Positions 1-6,416 of a stretch of 10,302 nucleotides of DNA are shown piece by piece. The stretch spans positions 1 to 10,302 of the forward strand of contig JAOTVO010000075.1 in the NCBI GenBank assembly GCA_029863355.1, read 5' to 3'. The notes below the pieces were generated by a model, which worked only from the letters and a program-made list of their open reading frames with translations, was not told where the DNA came from and did not search any database. Within the stretch, counting starts at the first letter, position 1. Each line of letters opens with the position of its first letter. Origin of the DNA: Candidatus Krumholzibacteriia bacterium. GTDB taxonomy: Bacteria; Krumholzibacteriota; Krumholzibacteria; WVZY01; JAKEHA01. The translations under genes and the position numbers were made by a program.

Positions 1-948
1 CTTGAGGATGATGTCGAGCGCCTCGCGCCAGGGCACGTCCATCAGGTGGATGGTCACGGGACCCTCGACGTCGGGGCCGGCGATGATGTTGGCGCCGGAG
101 AACTCGGCGACGGAGCGCAGTACCGTCTTCATGTCCGCGCCTTGCACGTCCATGGAGATGCGGTCGTCGCCCAGGCGGGTGCCGCCCGTATTCGTGTAGG
201 CGGTGAGCTCGGCCGGGTAGGAGCGCGCGCGCACCGGACCCTGCGCGGCCACGGCCCACGGGTTGGCGGCGGTGGCGCGTTTCTCCTCCTCGGCCACGTC
301 GGCCTGCGCGCGGGACATCTCGTCGGCCCAGCTCGTCTCGGCCTGCGGCTCGGGGCTCGCGGGCTGCGCGGGCGCGGGCTGCGCGGGCGCGGGCTGCGCC
401 GGTGCCGGCTGGGTCGCCGTGGGCTGCGCGGGCGTGAGCTGCGCGCTCGCCTTCGGCTCGCCCTCGAGCTTGGGCGTGGCGTCTTGCGTCGCGTCCCAGG
501 TGCTGGCCAGCGAGGCGTCCATGACCTCGGCCGGCTTGCCCTTGCCGAAGAACGTCACTTCGACGACGGTCTCGCGGCGCGAGACCGTGTACTCGGTCTC
601 CTCGGCGAGATCGAAGACGATGCGCGTCACCTCGTCGGGATCGTTGGTGAACTGGCTGGTGCGCACACCCTTTACGAGGCGGCCGTCGCCGTCGAAGATG
701 TACTGGGACAGGCCATGCTCCGCTCCCACCACGTCGAGGACGAGCCGTTTCGGGTTGGGCAGGAGGAACTCCTGATACGCCGCTTCACCCGTCTGCTCGA
801 TGATGTATACGGACGAGTTCGCGCCCTTCTCGAGCCGCAGCGCGGTGACCTTGACGACGTCGTCAGCGTGCGCAAGCGGCACGCCCGCCACCAGGGCCAC
901 GACCAGCGCCGCGACGCCGAAGCGCTGCAGGACGGTCATCGTTCTCAT
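1..948 (-). CDS. pilQ: Type IV pilus secretin PilQ, N-terminal part (runs off left edge)
   Basis: PilQ forms the outer-membrane ring through which the pilus exits. The 316 codons present contain, in order: a signal peptide (residues 1-28, basic start, hydrophobic core, cleavage likely after AHA before DD); a beta-rich AMIN-type domain (about 31-130), which in this family binds peptidoglycan or fixes location; a low-complexity Ala/Pro/Gln linker (about 167-196) built from six five-residue units; and from about residue 260 a secretin/TonB short N-terminal (STN) domain, with ISMDVQGADMKTVL followed by the VEGPVTIHLMDVPWREALD segment. The N1 and secretin pore domains lie beyond the edge. The ATG at 948-946 overlaps the pilP TGA (ATGA) and has an AAGGAG ribosome site 7 bases upstream, which supports translational coupling. 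Last gene of the pilMNOPQ run in this window. Identification as PilQ rests on the domain order plus its position after pilP; the symbol is secure by context. Confidence 0.93.
   Translation of the reverse strand, partial: MRTMTVLQRFGVAALVVALVAGVPLAHADDVVKVTALRLEKGANSSVYIIEQTGEAAYQEFLLPNPKRLVLDVVGAEHGLSQYIFDGDGRLVKGVRTSQFTNDPDEVTRIVFDLAEETEYTVSRRETVVEVTFFGKGKPAEVMDASLASTWDATQDATPKLEGEPKASAQLTPAQPTATQPAPAQPAPAQPAPAQPASPEPQAETSWADEMSRAQADVAEEEKRATAANPWAVAAQGPVRARSYPAELTAYTNTGGTRLGDDRISMDVQGADMKTVLRSVAEFSGANIIAGPDVEGPVTIHLMDVPWREALDIILK
361..450 (-). repeat. Six-unit 15-bp tandem repeat inside pilQ (linker)
   Basis: Six consecutive 15-base units, the three lowest-coordinate ones nearly identical and the rest diverged, encode five-residue units of APAQP type (ASAQL, TPAQP, TATQP, then APAQP three times). 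They form a flexible Pro/Ala/Gln linker between the AMIN and STN domains of PilQ. The unit length keeps the frame, so copy-number change would alter linker length without breaking the gene. Confidence 0.85.
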
Positions 949-1439
949 CGCTTGTCTCCTTTTTGCCTCTGAACCATATGAAGGGTGTACTGCGACGTTT
1001 GCCCGAACGTGGTGATCCGGGCAGTCATCGTGTCGTCTCCGATGGCGACGACCGTCCCGTTGCGGACCTTGTCGCCGACTCTCATGATGTAGGTGAACCC
1101 TTTCTCGTCCTCCAGCAGCGCGAAGCGGTCCAGATCGCCCCGCACCACACCAACCAGCTCGACGGCCGTGAGGTCGACCAGCTCCATGAGCGTGTTGCGC
1201 ACGAACGTGCCGTCCACGAGGGAGCGGAACGGATCGCGTCTGTTGAACGCGCCGTAGTAGTAGTTGTTCTCCCGGAGGATGGTCTTCTTGGGCGCCGGCG
1301 GCGCCGAAGCCGTCGTGTCCGGCGCTTCCGCGGCCGGGGCGGCCGCCGGCATCGCCACGACGGACAGCGCCAGGGTCAGCGCGACGGCCGCCAGGGCGCC
1401 GCTACTCGACCGACGCGGTTTCCGGTTCCACGTTCTCAT
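945..1439 (-). CDS. pilP: Type IV pilus inner-membrane/periplasmic protein PilP
   Basis: PilP links the PilN-PilO inner-membrane complex to the PilQ secretin through a small periplasmic beta domain. The protein is 164 residues: a basic N-terminus, a hydrophobic stretch at about 14-36, an Ala/Pro-rich segment, then the conserved C-terminal domain. That domain includes the NRRDPFRSLV motif, a LTAVELVGVVRG strand, and the FTYIMRVGDKVRNGTVVAIGDD segment typical of PilP. The ATG at 1439 was chosen over an upstream in-frame start at 1469 because GGGAGGAG lies 6 bases before it and the hydrophobic signal begins soon after. It overlaps the end of pilO by 38 bases. Oddity: well-studied PilP proteins are lipoproteins, but there is no cysteine after the hydrophobic segment, so this one is either cleaved by signal peptidase I or stays anchored by its N-terminal helix. 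Confidence 0.9.
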   Translation of the reverse strand: MRTWNRKPRRSSSGALAAVALTLALSVVAMPAAAPAAEAPDTTASAPPAPKKTILRENNYYYGAFNRRDPFRSLVDGTFVRNTLMELVDLTAVELVGVVRGDLDRFALLEDEKGFTYIMRVGDKVRNGTVVAIGDDTMTARITTFGQTSQYTLHMVQRQKGDKR

Positions 1440-2049
1440 TGTCGACTCCTCCCAACAGCGTGTAGGCACTGAGCGTGAACTCCGCCTGGACCGTGCTGAT
1501 GTTCTTGATCTCGCGCGAGTGGCCGCCTTCCTTGCCGCCGCCCTTCTTCTTTTCGGGCGCCGTCAGCTCCAGCTTGGACACGTTGACGATGCGCGTCATA
1601 TTGGCCAGGCGGCTCATAAAGATCCCCAGCTGGTGGTAGCCGCCCCGGACTTCGATTTTCACCGGATGCTCGGTGTAGAAGTCGCGCGGCACCGGGGCCC
1701 CCGGCTCGAAGAGGGCGAACTCGACGCCCGACTTGAGCCCGGATGTGGTCACCTGGCGCAGCAGGTCCGGCATCTCCTTCTCCTCGGGCAGCAGCTCCTG
1801 CGCGGAGAGCCACTGATCGTGCAGCCGTTCGTACTCGGCCTCTAGGCGGGCCAGGTTGCCCACCATCTTGCGCGCCTTCTCCAGCTCCGCGGAGAGTTTG
1901 TCGTACTCCTTCTCCAGAGACTTGATCTTGGCGCGGCGCACCGGGTAGTTGATCGGGAAGAAAGAGGTCCCGAAGTAGACATAGCTCAAGATCACGATGG
2001 ACATGACACCCAGCATGATCTTCTGTACTTTCGGATCCTTGAGATTCAT
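1402..2049 (-). CDS. pilO: Type IV pilus inner-membrane protein PilO
   Basis: PilO dimerises with PilN in the inner membrane and, with PilP, forms the alignment complex that spans the periplasm. The 215-residue protein has a short cytoplasmic tail, one membrane segment (about 11-27), a charged coiled coil (about 38-85), and a periplasmic ferredoxin-like domain containing VEFALFEPGAPVP, an IEVRGGYHQLGIFMSRLANM segment and a final strand (STVQAEFTLSAYTLL). This is the normal PilO architecture and length. A Lys/Gly-rich stretch (KKKGGGKEGG) interrupts the second half of the domain, probably as a surface loop. ATG at 2049-2047 is preceded by GAGAGG at good spacing. It begins 40 bases after pilN ends and overlaps pilP at its 3' end. 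Confidence 0.93.
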   Translation of the reverse strand: MNLKDPKVQKIMLGVMSIVILSYVYFGTSFFPINYPVRRAKIKSLEKEYDKLSAELEKARKMVGNLARLEAEYERLHDQWLSAQELLPEEKEMPDLLRQVTTSGLKSGVEFALFEPGAPVPRDFYTEHPVKIEVRGGYHQLGIFMSRLANMTRIVNVSKLELTAPEKKKGGGKEGGHSREIKNISTVQAEFTLSAYTLLGGVDNENVEPETASVE

Positions 2050-2089
2050 GACTGCCTCTCGACGGTGCTAAACCTGTCCACGGCGACCA

Positions 2090-2650
2090 TCAATTGACGA
2101 GTTTGGTGTTGAGCGCGAACTTCACGACCTTGTGGCCCTCGATCAGGCCCTCCTCGGCCACCTTCAACGACACCTCGGTGTACCGCTCCGAGGACTCCAT
2201 GTTGGCCATCAAATCGGCGATAGTGAGATTCGAGAACGTTATGCCTTCGAGCGTGATCCTCGAGCCGCCCTGCTCGACCACTTTCGTGAGCCAGCAGTTG
2301 CGCGGCAGCTGCACGGCGATCTCGTCCAGGGCCTGCACCCTGAGGTAGCGATCGCGGTCCAGCTGGGCGATGATGCTCAGGCGCTTGTTGACTTCCTCTC
2401 GCTCCTTGGTGAGCTTGCGGATCTTGGCCAGCTGGGGAGCGAGGCGGGAGGACTCTTCTTTGGCCTCCTCGATCTTCTGCTCGTACTCCTGCAAGGTGCG
2501 AACCTGCAGCGCTGACACGGCGAACACGCCGGCTCCATAGACGCCCAGCACGACGCCGGTCCACAGGACCGCACCGCCGGAGATAGACGGCAACGCGATC
2601 TTGCGCCGCTTCTTGCGGTCATCGGACGGAATCAGGTTGATCCTGATCAT
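2090..2650 (-). CDS. pilN: Type IV pilus inner-membrane protein PilN
   Basis: PilN is the partner of PilO, and its cytoplasmic N-terminus docks into a groove of PilM. The 186-residue protein opens with MIRINLIPSDDRKKRR, which carries the INLxP PilM-binding motif. A membrane segment follows at about 22-46, then a periplasmic coiled coil (about 50-92) and a globular domain (QALDEIAVQLPRNCWLTKVVEQ onward, ending near LVN) matching the PilN ferredoxin-like fold. The start codon directly follows the pilM stop codon (TAGATG), with GGGAGG about 8 bases before it inside the end of pilM, so the two are probably translationally coupled. Order, motif and length all agree with PilN. Confidence 0.95.
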   Translation of the reverse strand: MIRINLIPSDDRKKRRKIALPSISGGAVLWTGVVLGVYGAGVFAVSALQVRTLQEYEQKIEEAKEESSRLAPQLAKIRKLTKEREEVNKRLSIIAQLDRDRYLRVQALDEIAVQLPRNCWLTKVVEQGGSRITLEGITFSNLTIADLMANMESSERYTEVSLKVAEEGLIEGHKVVKFALNTKLVN

Positions 2651-3715
2651 CTATTCCGCCTCCCTTCTCAGCGCCAGACCCATGGCGACGGTGAGCAACG
2701 GCCCGACCTTCTCCACGTCGTCGCCGGCGTTCTCGAACACGTTCTCCACGCGATCGATGCCGGCGACCGGGTTGCCGATCTTGAACTCCATGTCGTGCTT
2801 GCGCGCGAGGATGTCCCGCAGGCCCGGAATGCGCGCGCCGCCGCCGGACAGGATCACCTGGTCGATCCGGTCCGCGTCGCCTGCCGTCTTGAGGAACGAC
2901 ACCGACCGCTCGATTCCCATCGAGATCTCGCCCGCGGCCTCAGCGATGATCTCATTCGCTCGCTGCTCGTCGTCGAAGCTCCTGTTGCCCGAGAGCAGCG
3001 CGTCGGCCTCTTCGAAGTCCACGCCCAACTCGCGCTGAACGGCCTCGACGAACACGTTGCTGCCCACGCTCAGGTCGCGGGTGAAGTACGGTATGCGATT
3101 CTGGATGATGTTGATGTTGGTGACGTCGGAGCCGATGTTCACGAGTCCGACGACGCGGTGGTCGTCGCTGGCGTCACCGGTCGCCTCGATGGCGTTCTGG
3201 ACGGCGAAGGAGTCGACGTCGATGATCACCGGGATCAGCCCCGCCTCGCGAATGAGGGCGGCATGGGCATTGACCATCTCTTTCTTGGCCGCCACCAGGA
3301 GGATCTCCATCTGGTTGGCGCCGACGTCCTCCTTGAGCACCTGGAAGTCGAGGCACACGTCGTCGATGTCGAAGGGGACGTGCTGCTCGGCCTCCCAGAA
3401 GATCGCCTCGCGGGCGTCGTCCGGATTCATCTTGTCCATCACGACCTTCTTGACAATCACGGCTCGCCCGCTCACCGCGGTGACCACGCGCTTGCCCTCG
3501 ATGCCCGCCTTGGCCACGCACTCGCGGATGCCGTCGACGACCAGGCTCTGGTCCATGAGCTCGCCCTCGACGATGGCCTCGGGCGGCAACTTGATCACTC
3601 CGTAGTTGGTCAGCATGGGCTCGCCCTTGGAATGATCGATCTCGACGACCTTGATCAGGCTCGAGCCGATGTCCAACCCGATGGACGATTTGCTCTTCTT
3701 CGAAAACAGCTTCAT
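2651..3715 (-). CDS. pilM: Type IV pilus cytoplasmic actin-like protein PilM
   Basis: PilM is a cytoplasmic protein of the FtsA/actin ATPase fold that binds the PilN N-terminus and connects the alignment complex to the motor. At 354 residues it has the usual family length. Visible motifs are the phosphate-1 loop IGLDIGSSLIKVVE (from about residue 12), VTAVSGRAVIVKKV, the EAEQHVPFDIDDVCLDF region typical of PilM, a second phosphate loop (VGLVNIGSDVTNINI) and the adenosine motif ILSGGGARIPGL. I chose the ATG at 3715 because the upstream extension to 3778 begins at TTG and encodes a low-quality Arg/Ala-rich stretch, whereas MKLFSKKSKSSIGLDIG is a standard PilM beginning. A purine-rich stretch precedes it (AAGG, then GGTGG). 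First gene of the pilMNOPQ operon, about 108 bases downstream of the start point predicted from the sigma-54 promoter at 3834-3848. Confidence 0.95.
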   Translation of the reverse strand: MKLFSKKSKSSIGLDIGSSLIKVVEIDHSKGEPMLTNYGVIKLPPEAIVEGELMDQSLVVDGIRECVAKAGIEGKRVVTAVSGRAVIVKKVVMDKMNPDDAREAIFWEAEQHVPFDIDDVCLDFQVLKEDVGANQMEILLVAAKKEMVNAHAALIREAGLIPVIIDVDSFAVQNAIEATGDASDDHRVVGLVNIGSDVTNINIIQNRIPYFTRDLSVGSNVFVEAVQRELGVDFEEADALLSGNRSFDDEQRANEIIAEAAGEISMGIERSVSFLKTAGDADRIDQVILSGGGARIPGLRDILARKHDMEFKIGNPVAGIDRVENVFENAGDDVEKVGPLLTVAMGLALRREAE

Positions 3716-3833
3716 GTTCCACCCGCCTTGAAAGGCTATGGGCCTCGGTCGCGCGGCGGCCGTGCGCCGGCCCCCCAAGCGATCGTTTGGTGCGTGTCAG
3801 AGCGTGTGAATACGCCTAGCCGGTCCCGCCAAC

Positions 3834-3848
3834 GCAACAAGCATGCCA
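3834..3848 (-). promoter_or_regulatory. Sigma-54 (-24/-12) promoter of pilMNOPQ
   Basis: Read on the minus strand this is TGGCATGCTTGTTGC: a perfect TGGC (-24) and TTGC (-12) separated by the 7 bases required by RpoN holoenzyme. The expected start point is near 3823, giving a leader of about 108 bases before the pilM ATG. The promoter in front of pilA has almost the same sequence. Sigma-54 promoters need an NtrC-family activator, and one (PilR-like) is encoded at the right end of the window. The motif is seen directly; use in vivo is inferred. Confidence 0.8.
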
Positions 3849-3878
3849 CGCAACGGCGCGTCGATTCCGATGTTAACC

Positions 3879-3889
3879 GGTTGTACCCC
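3879..3889 (-). promoter_or_regulatory. Putative activator (PilR-type) site upstream of pilM
   Basis: GGTTGTACCCC on the plus strand (GGGGTACAACC in the transcribed sense). It begins 31 bases from the edge of the -24 element at 3848, exactly the offset of GGTTGTTTCCC from the -24 element of the pilA promoter. A weaker copy (AGTTAC) lies 15 bases further out at 3894. The motif overlaps the palindrome AACCGGTT. Shared position and sequence suggest a common activator site; assignment to PilR is inference. Confidence 0.45.
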
Positions 3890-3940
3890 TTTCAGTTACC
3901 CTATTACCCCGGGACCCGCCCGCTCCCGCCCCACCCCCGA

Positions 3941-3950
3941 TTTTGCAAAA
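3941..3950. repeat. Perfect 10-bp palindrome TTTTGCAAAA
   Basis: An AT-rich perfect palindrome in a very GC-rich context, about 93 bases upstream of the pilM -24 element and about 130 bases before the divergent -35 element. It could be an operator or an upstream activator site for either promoter. There is nothing further to identify its binder. Confidence 0.3.
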
Positions 3951-4078
3951 CGCATGGGGCGCGTGCAGATAGGGCCTGGGACGTGTGGGTCCCCCTCCGT
4001 GTCGGATCCTCGCGGGCGGACGGAGATGTTTTTCGCCCGCTGCGGACGCCACGTCGAGCGACCCGCCTGTCGAGCGGA

Positions 4079-4108
4079 TTGACGGGGTCCGTGCGTGGAG
4101 ACTAGACT
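4079..4108 (+). promoter_or_regulatory. Candidate sigma-70-type promoter for the unknown-transglutaminase pair
   Basis: TTGACG (4079-4084) and TAGACT (4103-4108), separated by 18 bases, match 5/6 and 4/6 of the -35 and -10 consensus. The start point would be near 4115, about 58 bases before the first ATG. No TGGC-N7-TTGC element was noticed for this direction, so the pair seems to be controlled separately from the pil genes. Confidence 0.45.
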
Positions 4109-4172
4109 CGGAGCCGGCAACGCTACACGCCCGGGAGTCCGGGGACTCTCCACCCACACAGGAGGTCGCGCG

Positions 4173-4634
4173 ATGAGACTCTGCCATGCTGCTATCACGG
4201 CCGTGATGGCCCTCGCCCTGTGCGTCGCGGCGCCGCGCGCGCAGGAGCACCCGCAGGAGCACCCTTCGGATAAGAAGGCGACGGAAACGGTCACGATCGA
4301 GATGCTCTCCAAGGCGATCGCGAACTATGTCGAGACCGATTCCAAACTCAAGGGCGGGTATTTCCTGGTTTATGACCCCGTGGCCGAGTCCACGCTGCGC
4401 TTGACGCTGCACAAGGTGCACGAGGACAAGCTGGCCACCCTGGGCGACGGGGTCTATTTCGCCTGCGCGGACTTCAAGGCGCCCGACGGCCGCCTCTACG
4501 ACCTCGACATCTTCATGAAGGGCGACGCCGGCGACCTCGGAGCGAGCGACGTGTCCATTCACAAGGTCGAGGGAAAGCCCCGCTACGGCTGGGCCGAAGA
4601 GAAGGGTGTCTGGAAGAAGGTCGCCGCGAAGTGA
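4173..4634 (+). CDS. Small secreted protein of unknown function
   Basis: I do not recognise this family. The 153-residue product has a signal peptide (about 1-23, likely cut after PRA before QEHP), so it should act in the periplasm or outside. C17 in the signal is preceded by Leu and is not a good lipobox. After cleavage comes a direct repeat QEHPQEHP, a short helix (TIEMLSKAIANYVETD), then mainly beta-type sequence (GGYFLVYDP, STLRLTLHKVHED, GVYFACADF, RLYDLDIFMKG) ending in a basic tail GVWKKVAAK. The alternating strands suggest a small alpha-plus-beta domain such as a cystatin- or NTF2-like fold, but this is only a guess. The start at 4173 is set by a strong GGAGGT 7 bases upstream; a longer frame from 4095 lacks a ribosome site and would bury the signal. 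The TGA overlaps the next gene's GTG, so the two products are probably made together. Confidence 0.8.
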   Translation: MRLCHAAITAVMALALCVAAPRAQEHPQEHPSDKKATETVTIEMLSKAIANYVETDSKLKGGYFLVYDPVAESTLRLTLHKVHEDKLATLGDGVYFACADFKAPDGRLYDLDIFMKGDAGDLGASDVSIHKVEGKPRYGWAEEKGVWKKVAAK

Positions 4635-5626
4635 CGCGCTCGGCCAGGCGGACCGTCGTAGCGATGGCCATCCTCGCCGCGGTGGCGGCGGCCGAGACGC
4701 CGCGCCCGGATTCGGGCGCGCGCGAATGGGAGATCACCTATCGCGCGACCGTCACGGACATCCCGGCCGGGGCACACTCGTTCCGTGTATGGCTTCCGCT
4801 CCCGCGGGATGACCAGCGCCAGACGGTCTCCAGCATCGAGGTCGATGCGCCGCTGGCGCACCGCCGTGTGATCGATCCCGAATACGGCAACCGGTTGCTC
4901 CAGTTCGAGGCGGAGCGCGACGTGCCGAACAGCATGGCGATCACCATGACTGTTGTCGTGCGGCGCGAACCGGGCCTGCCCATTCTTCCGGCGGACACCA
5001 GCCTCGTGCTCGAGGCGCGGCTCGCGCGCTTCCTCGCGCCCGATTCCCTGGTACCGGTCACCGGTACGATCGCCGACTTGACCCGGTCGGTGACGGAGGG
5101 ACTCTCCGACGATCGTGCGTGCGCCGAAGCGATCTATGCGTACGTCCTGCGCACGATGCGCTATGACAAGTCCGGTACGGGCTGGGGCCGGGGGGATGCG
5201 CTTTTCGCCTGCGATGAGCGCCGCGGCAACTGCACCGACATCCACTCGCTGTTGATCGGCATGGCGCGGAGCGCGGGCATCCCGGCCCGTTTCGTCATGG
5301 GGTTTTCCGTTCCCACAGGCGCTTCCGAGGGAACCATCGCGGGCTACCATTGTTGGGCGGATCTGTACCTGGCCGGCTCCGGGTGGGTGCCGGTGGACGC
5401 CTCCGAAGCGATCAAGAATCCGGCCCTGGCCGACTATTACTTCGGGCGGCTGGACCCCGACCGCGTCGCCTTCACCATCGGACGCGACATTCGGCTCGGG
5501 GACGAAGACGACGCGCCCCGGGTGAACTATCTCATCTACCCCCACGTGCAGATAGACGGGCGGGAGGAGGCGGCAACGGTGCGTTGGGAGGTCACCTATC
5601 GAAGGCGGCCGGCCGCCCTCGACTGA
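4631..5626 (+). CDS. Secreted transglutaminase-fold (cysteine peptidase-like) protein
   Basis: A 331-residue protein with an N-terminal signal peptide (about 1-21, AVAAA before ETPRP), an N-terminal beta domain of the kind found before bacterial transglutaminase cores (WEITYRATVTDIP, HSFRVWLPLPRDDQRQ), and a transglutaminase core. The catalytic triad is visible: C201 in RRGNCTDIHSLLIGMARSAGIPAR, H240 in AGYHCWADLYL and D256 in GWVPVDASEA. Bacterial members are mostly thiol peptidases or amidases and less often cross-linkers; the substrate cannot be told from sequence. The start is GTG at 4631, overlapping the preceding TGA (GTGA), with AAGAAGG about 9 bases before it. It ends 13 bases before the convergent pilD stop. 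Its place inside a pilus locus hints at a role in the periplasm or on surface proteins, but strand and promoter are separate from the pil genes, so it may be unrelated cargo. Confidence 0.88.
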   Translation: MTRSARRTVVAMAILAAVAAAETPRPDSGAREWEITYRATVTDIPAGAHSFRVWLPLPRDDQRQTVSSIEVDAPLAHRRVIDPEYGNRLLQFEAERDVPNSMAITMTVVVRREPGLPILPADTSLVLEARLARFLAPDSLVPVTGTIADLTRSVTEGLSDDRACAEAIYAYVLRTMRYDKSGTGWGRGDALFACDERRGNCTDIHSLLIGMARSAGIPARFVMGFSVPTGASEGTIAGYHCWADLYLAGSGWVPVDASEAIKNPALADYYFGRLDPDRVAFTIGRDIRLGDEDDAPRVNYLIYPHVQIDGREEAATVRWEVTYRRRPAALD

Positions 5627-5639
5627 TTGGCCGAGAGGA

Positions 5640-6416
5640 TTAGCGAGCGACGCCGAGATAGAGCGCGATCAGGCGGTCGCCGGCGAAGAGCATCAGGCAG
5701 GCCGCCGGCGCGAGGAAGGAGCCGAAAGCCACCGCCGTCTTGCCCGTCCCCGCGCGCGCGCGCATGAGGAAGATGCCGTAGAGGCTGCCGAAGAGAGCGG
5801 CGACGAAGAGCACGGGGAAGATCATCTTCCAGCCCAGGAAGGCGCCGATCATGGCCATGAGCTTGACGTCCCCACCGCCCATGCCGTCCACCCTGCGCAG
5901 CGCCTTGTAGAGCGCCGCGATGGCCAGCACCAGCGCGGCGCCGGCGATCGATCCCACCAGCGAGCCCACCAGGCTAACGTCCAGGCAGACCACCGCCCCG
6001 ATCCACCCCAGCGCCACCCCACCCAGGGACAGCGTGTCGGGGATGATCTGGTGCTCCCAGTCGATGAAGGTGATGGCGATCATGATGGCGACGAAGGCGT
6101 AGAGCCAGGCCGCCTCGAGGGTGAGGCCCTTCGCGTGCACAATGAGCGCCGCGGCGGCGAACGAGAGCGCTTCGACCAGCGGGTAGCGAGCGGGGATGCG
6201 CCAGCGGCAGCGCCGGCACTTGCCGCCGAGGAACACCCAGGACAGGAGCGGCACGTTGTCGAACCAGGCGATCTGGGCGGCGCACGATGGGCACTGCGAG
6301 CGCCCCGCGGCCACCGAGCGCCCCAGCGGGAGCCGGTAGATCACCACGTTCAAGAAGCTCCCCACCACGGCGCCGAACACGCCGGCGACGATGGTCCAGT
6401 ACGTGTCCGCGCTCAC
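5640..6416 (-). CDS. pilD: Prepilin peptidase / N-methyltransferase PilD
   Basis: PilD is the integral inner-membrane aspartic protease that cuts the leader from PilA and pseudopilins and methylates the new N-terminus. The 258-residue protein begins with the GAVVGSFLNVVIYRLP motif (about 15-30), then the cytoplasmic zinc site made of C42-x2-C45 and C67-x2-C70, which marks the bifunctional form. The two catalytic aspartates are D119 in FIDWEHQIIPD and D183 in GMGGGDVKL. Several membrane helices fill the rest. The start is taken as GTG at 6416-6414, overlapping the TGA of the preceding gene, with GGGGAGG 8 bases upstream. The frame stays open to 6911 but that part only shadows the TPR gene. Its pilin substrate lies upstream in the same locus. 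Confidence 0.95.
   Translation of the reverse strand: MSADTYWTIVAGVFGAVVGSFLNVVIYRLPLGRSVAAGRSQCPSCAAQIAWFDNVPLLSWVFLGGKCRRCRWRIPARYPLVEALSFAAAALIVHAKGLTLEAAWLYAFVAIMIAITFIDWEHQIIPDTLSLGGVALGWIGAVVCLDVSLVGSLVGSIAGAALVLAIAALYKALRRVDGMGGGDVKLMAMIGAFLGWKMIFPVLFVAALFGSLYGIFLMRARAGTGKTAVAFGSFLAPAACLMLFAGDRLIALYLGVAR

Larger units (their letters stand above)
3716..4172. other. Divergent intergenic control region between pilM and the 153-aa gene
   Basis: A 457-base gap between divergently transcribed genes with no credible gene of its own. On the minus strand it holds a sigma-54 promoter and a putative activator motif for pilM. On the plus strand, near its right end, it holds a sigma-70-like promoter. 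A perfect TTTTGCAAAA palindrome stands out near the middle, and AACCGGTT (3875-3882) overlaps the activator motif. A C-rich stretch at about 3905-3940 has no assigned function. Confidence 0.7.

Noticed and set aside
46..972. Plus-strand open frame (308 codons) over pilQ
   Set aside because: It mirrors the pilQ repeat and signal region and has no domain; the minus strand encodes a clear AMIN/STN protein.
2795..4105. Long plus-strand open frame (436 codons) over pilM and the intergenic region
   Set aside because: It is antisense to a clear pilM, has Asp/Val/His/Leu-rich composition without any domain, and arises from GC-rich codon bias.
5604..5617. GGCGGCCGGCCGCC palindrome between the transglutaminase and pilD ends as a two-way terminator
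   Set aside because: It lies within the coding end of the transglutaminase gene, has no T-tract on either side, and such palindromes are common by chance in GC-rich DNA.
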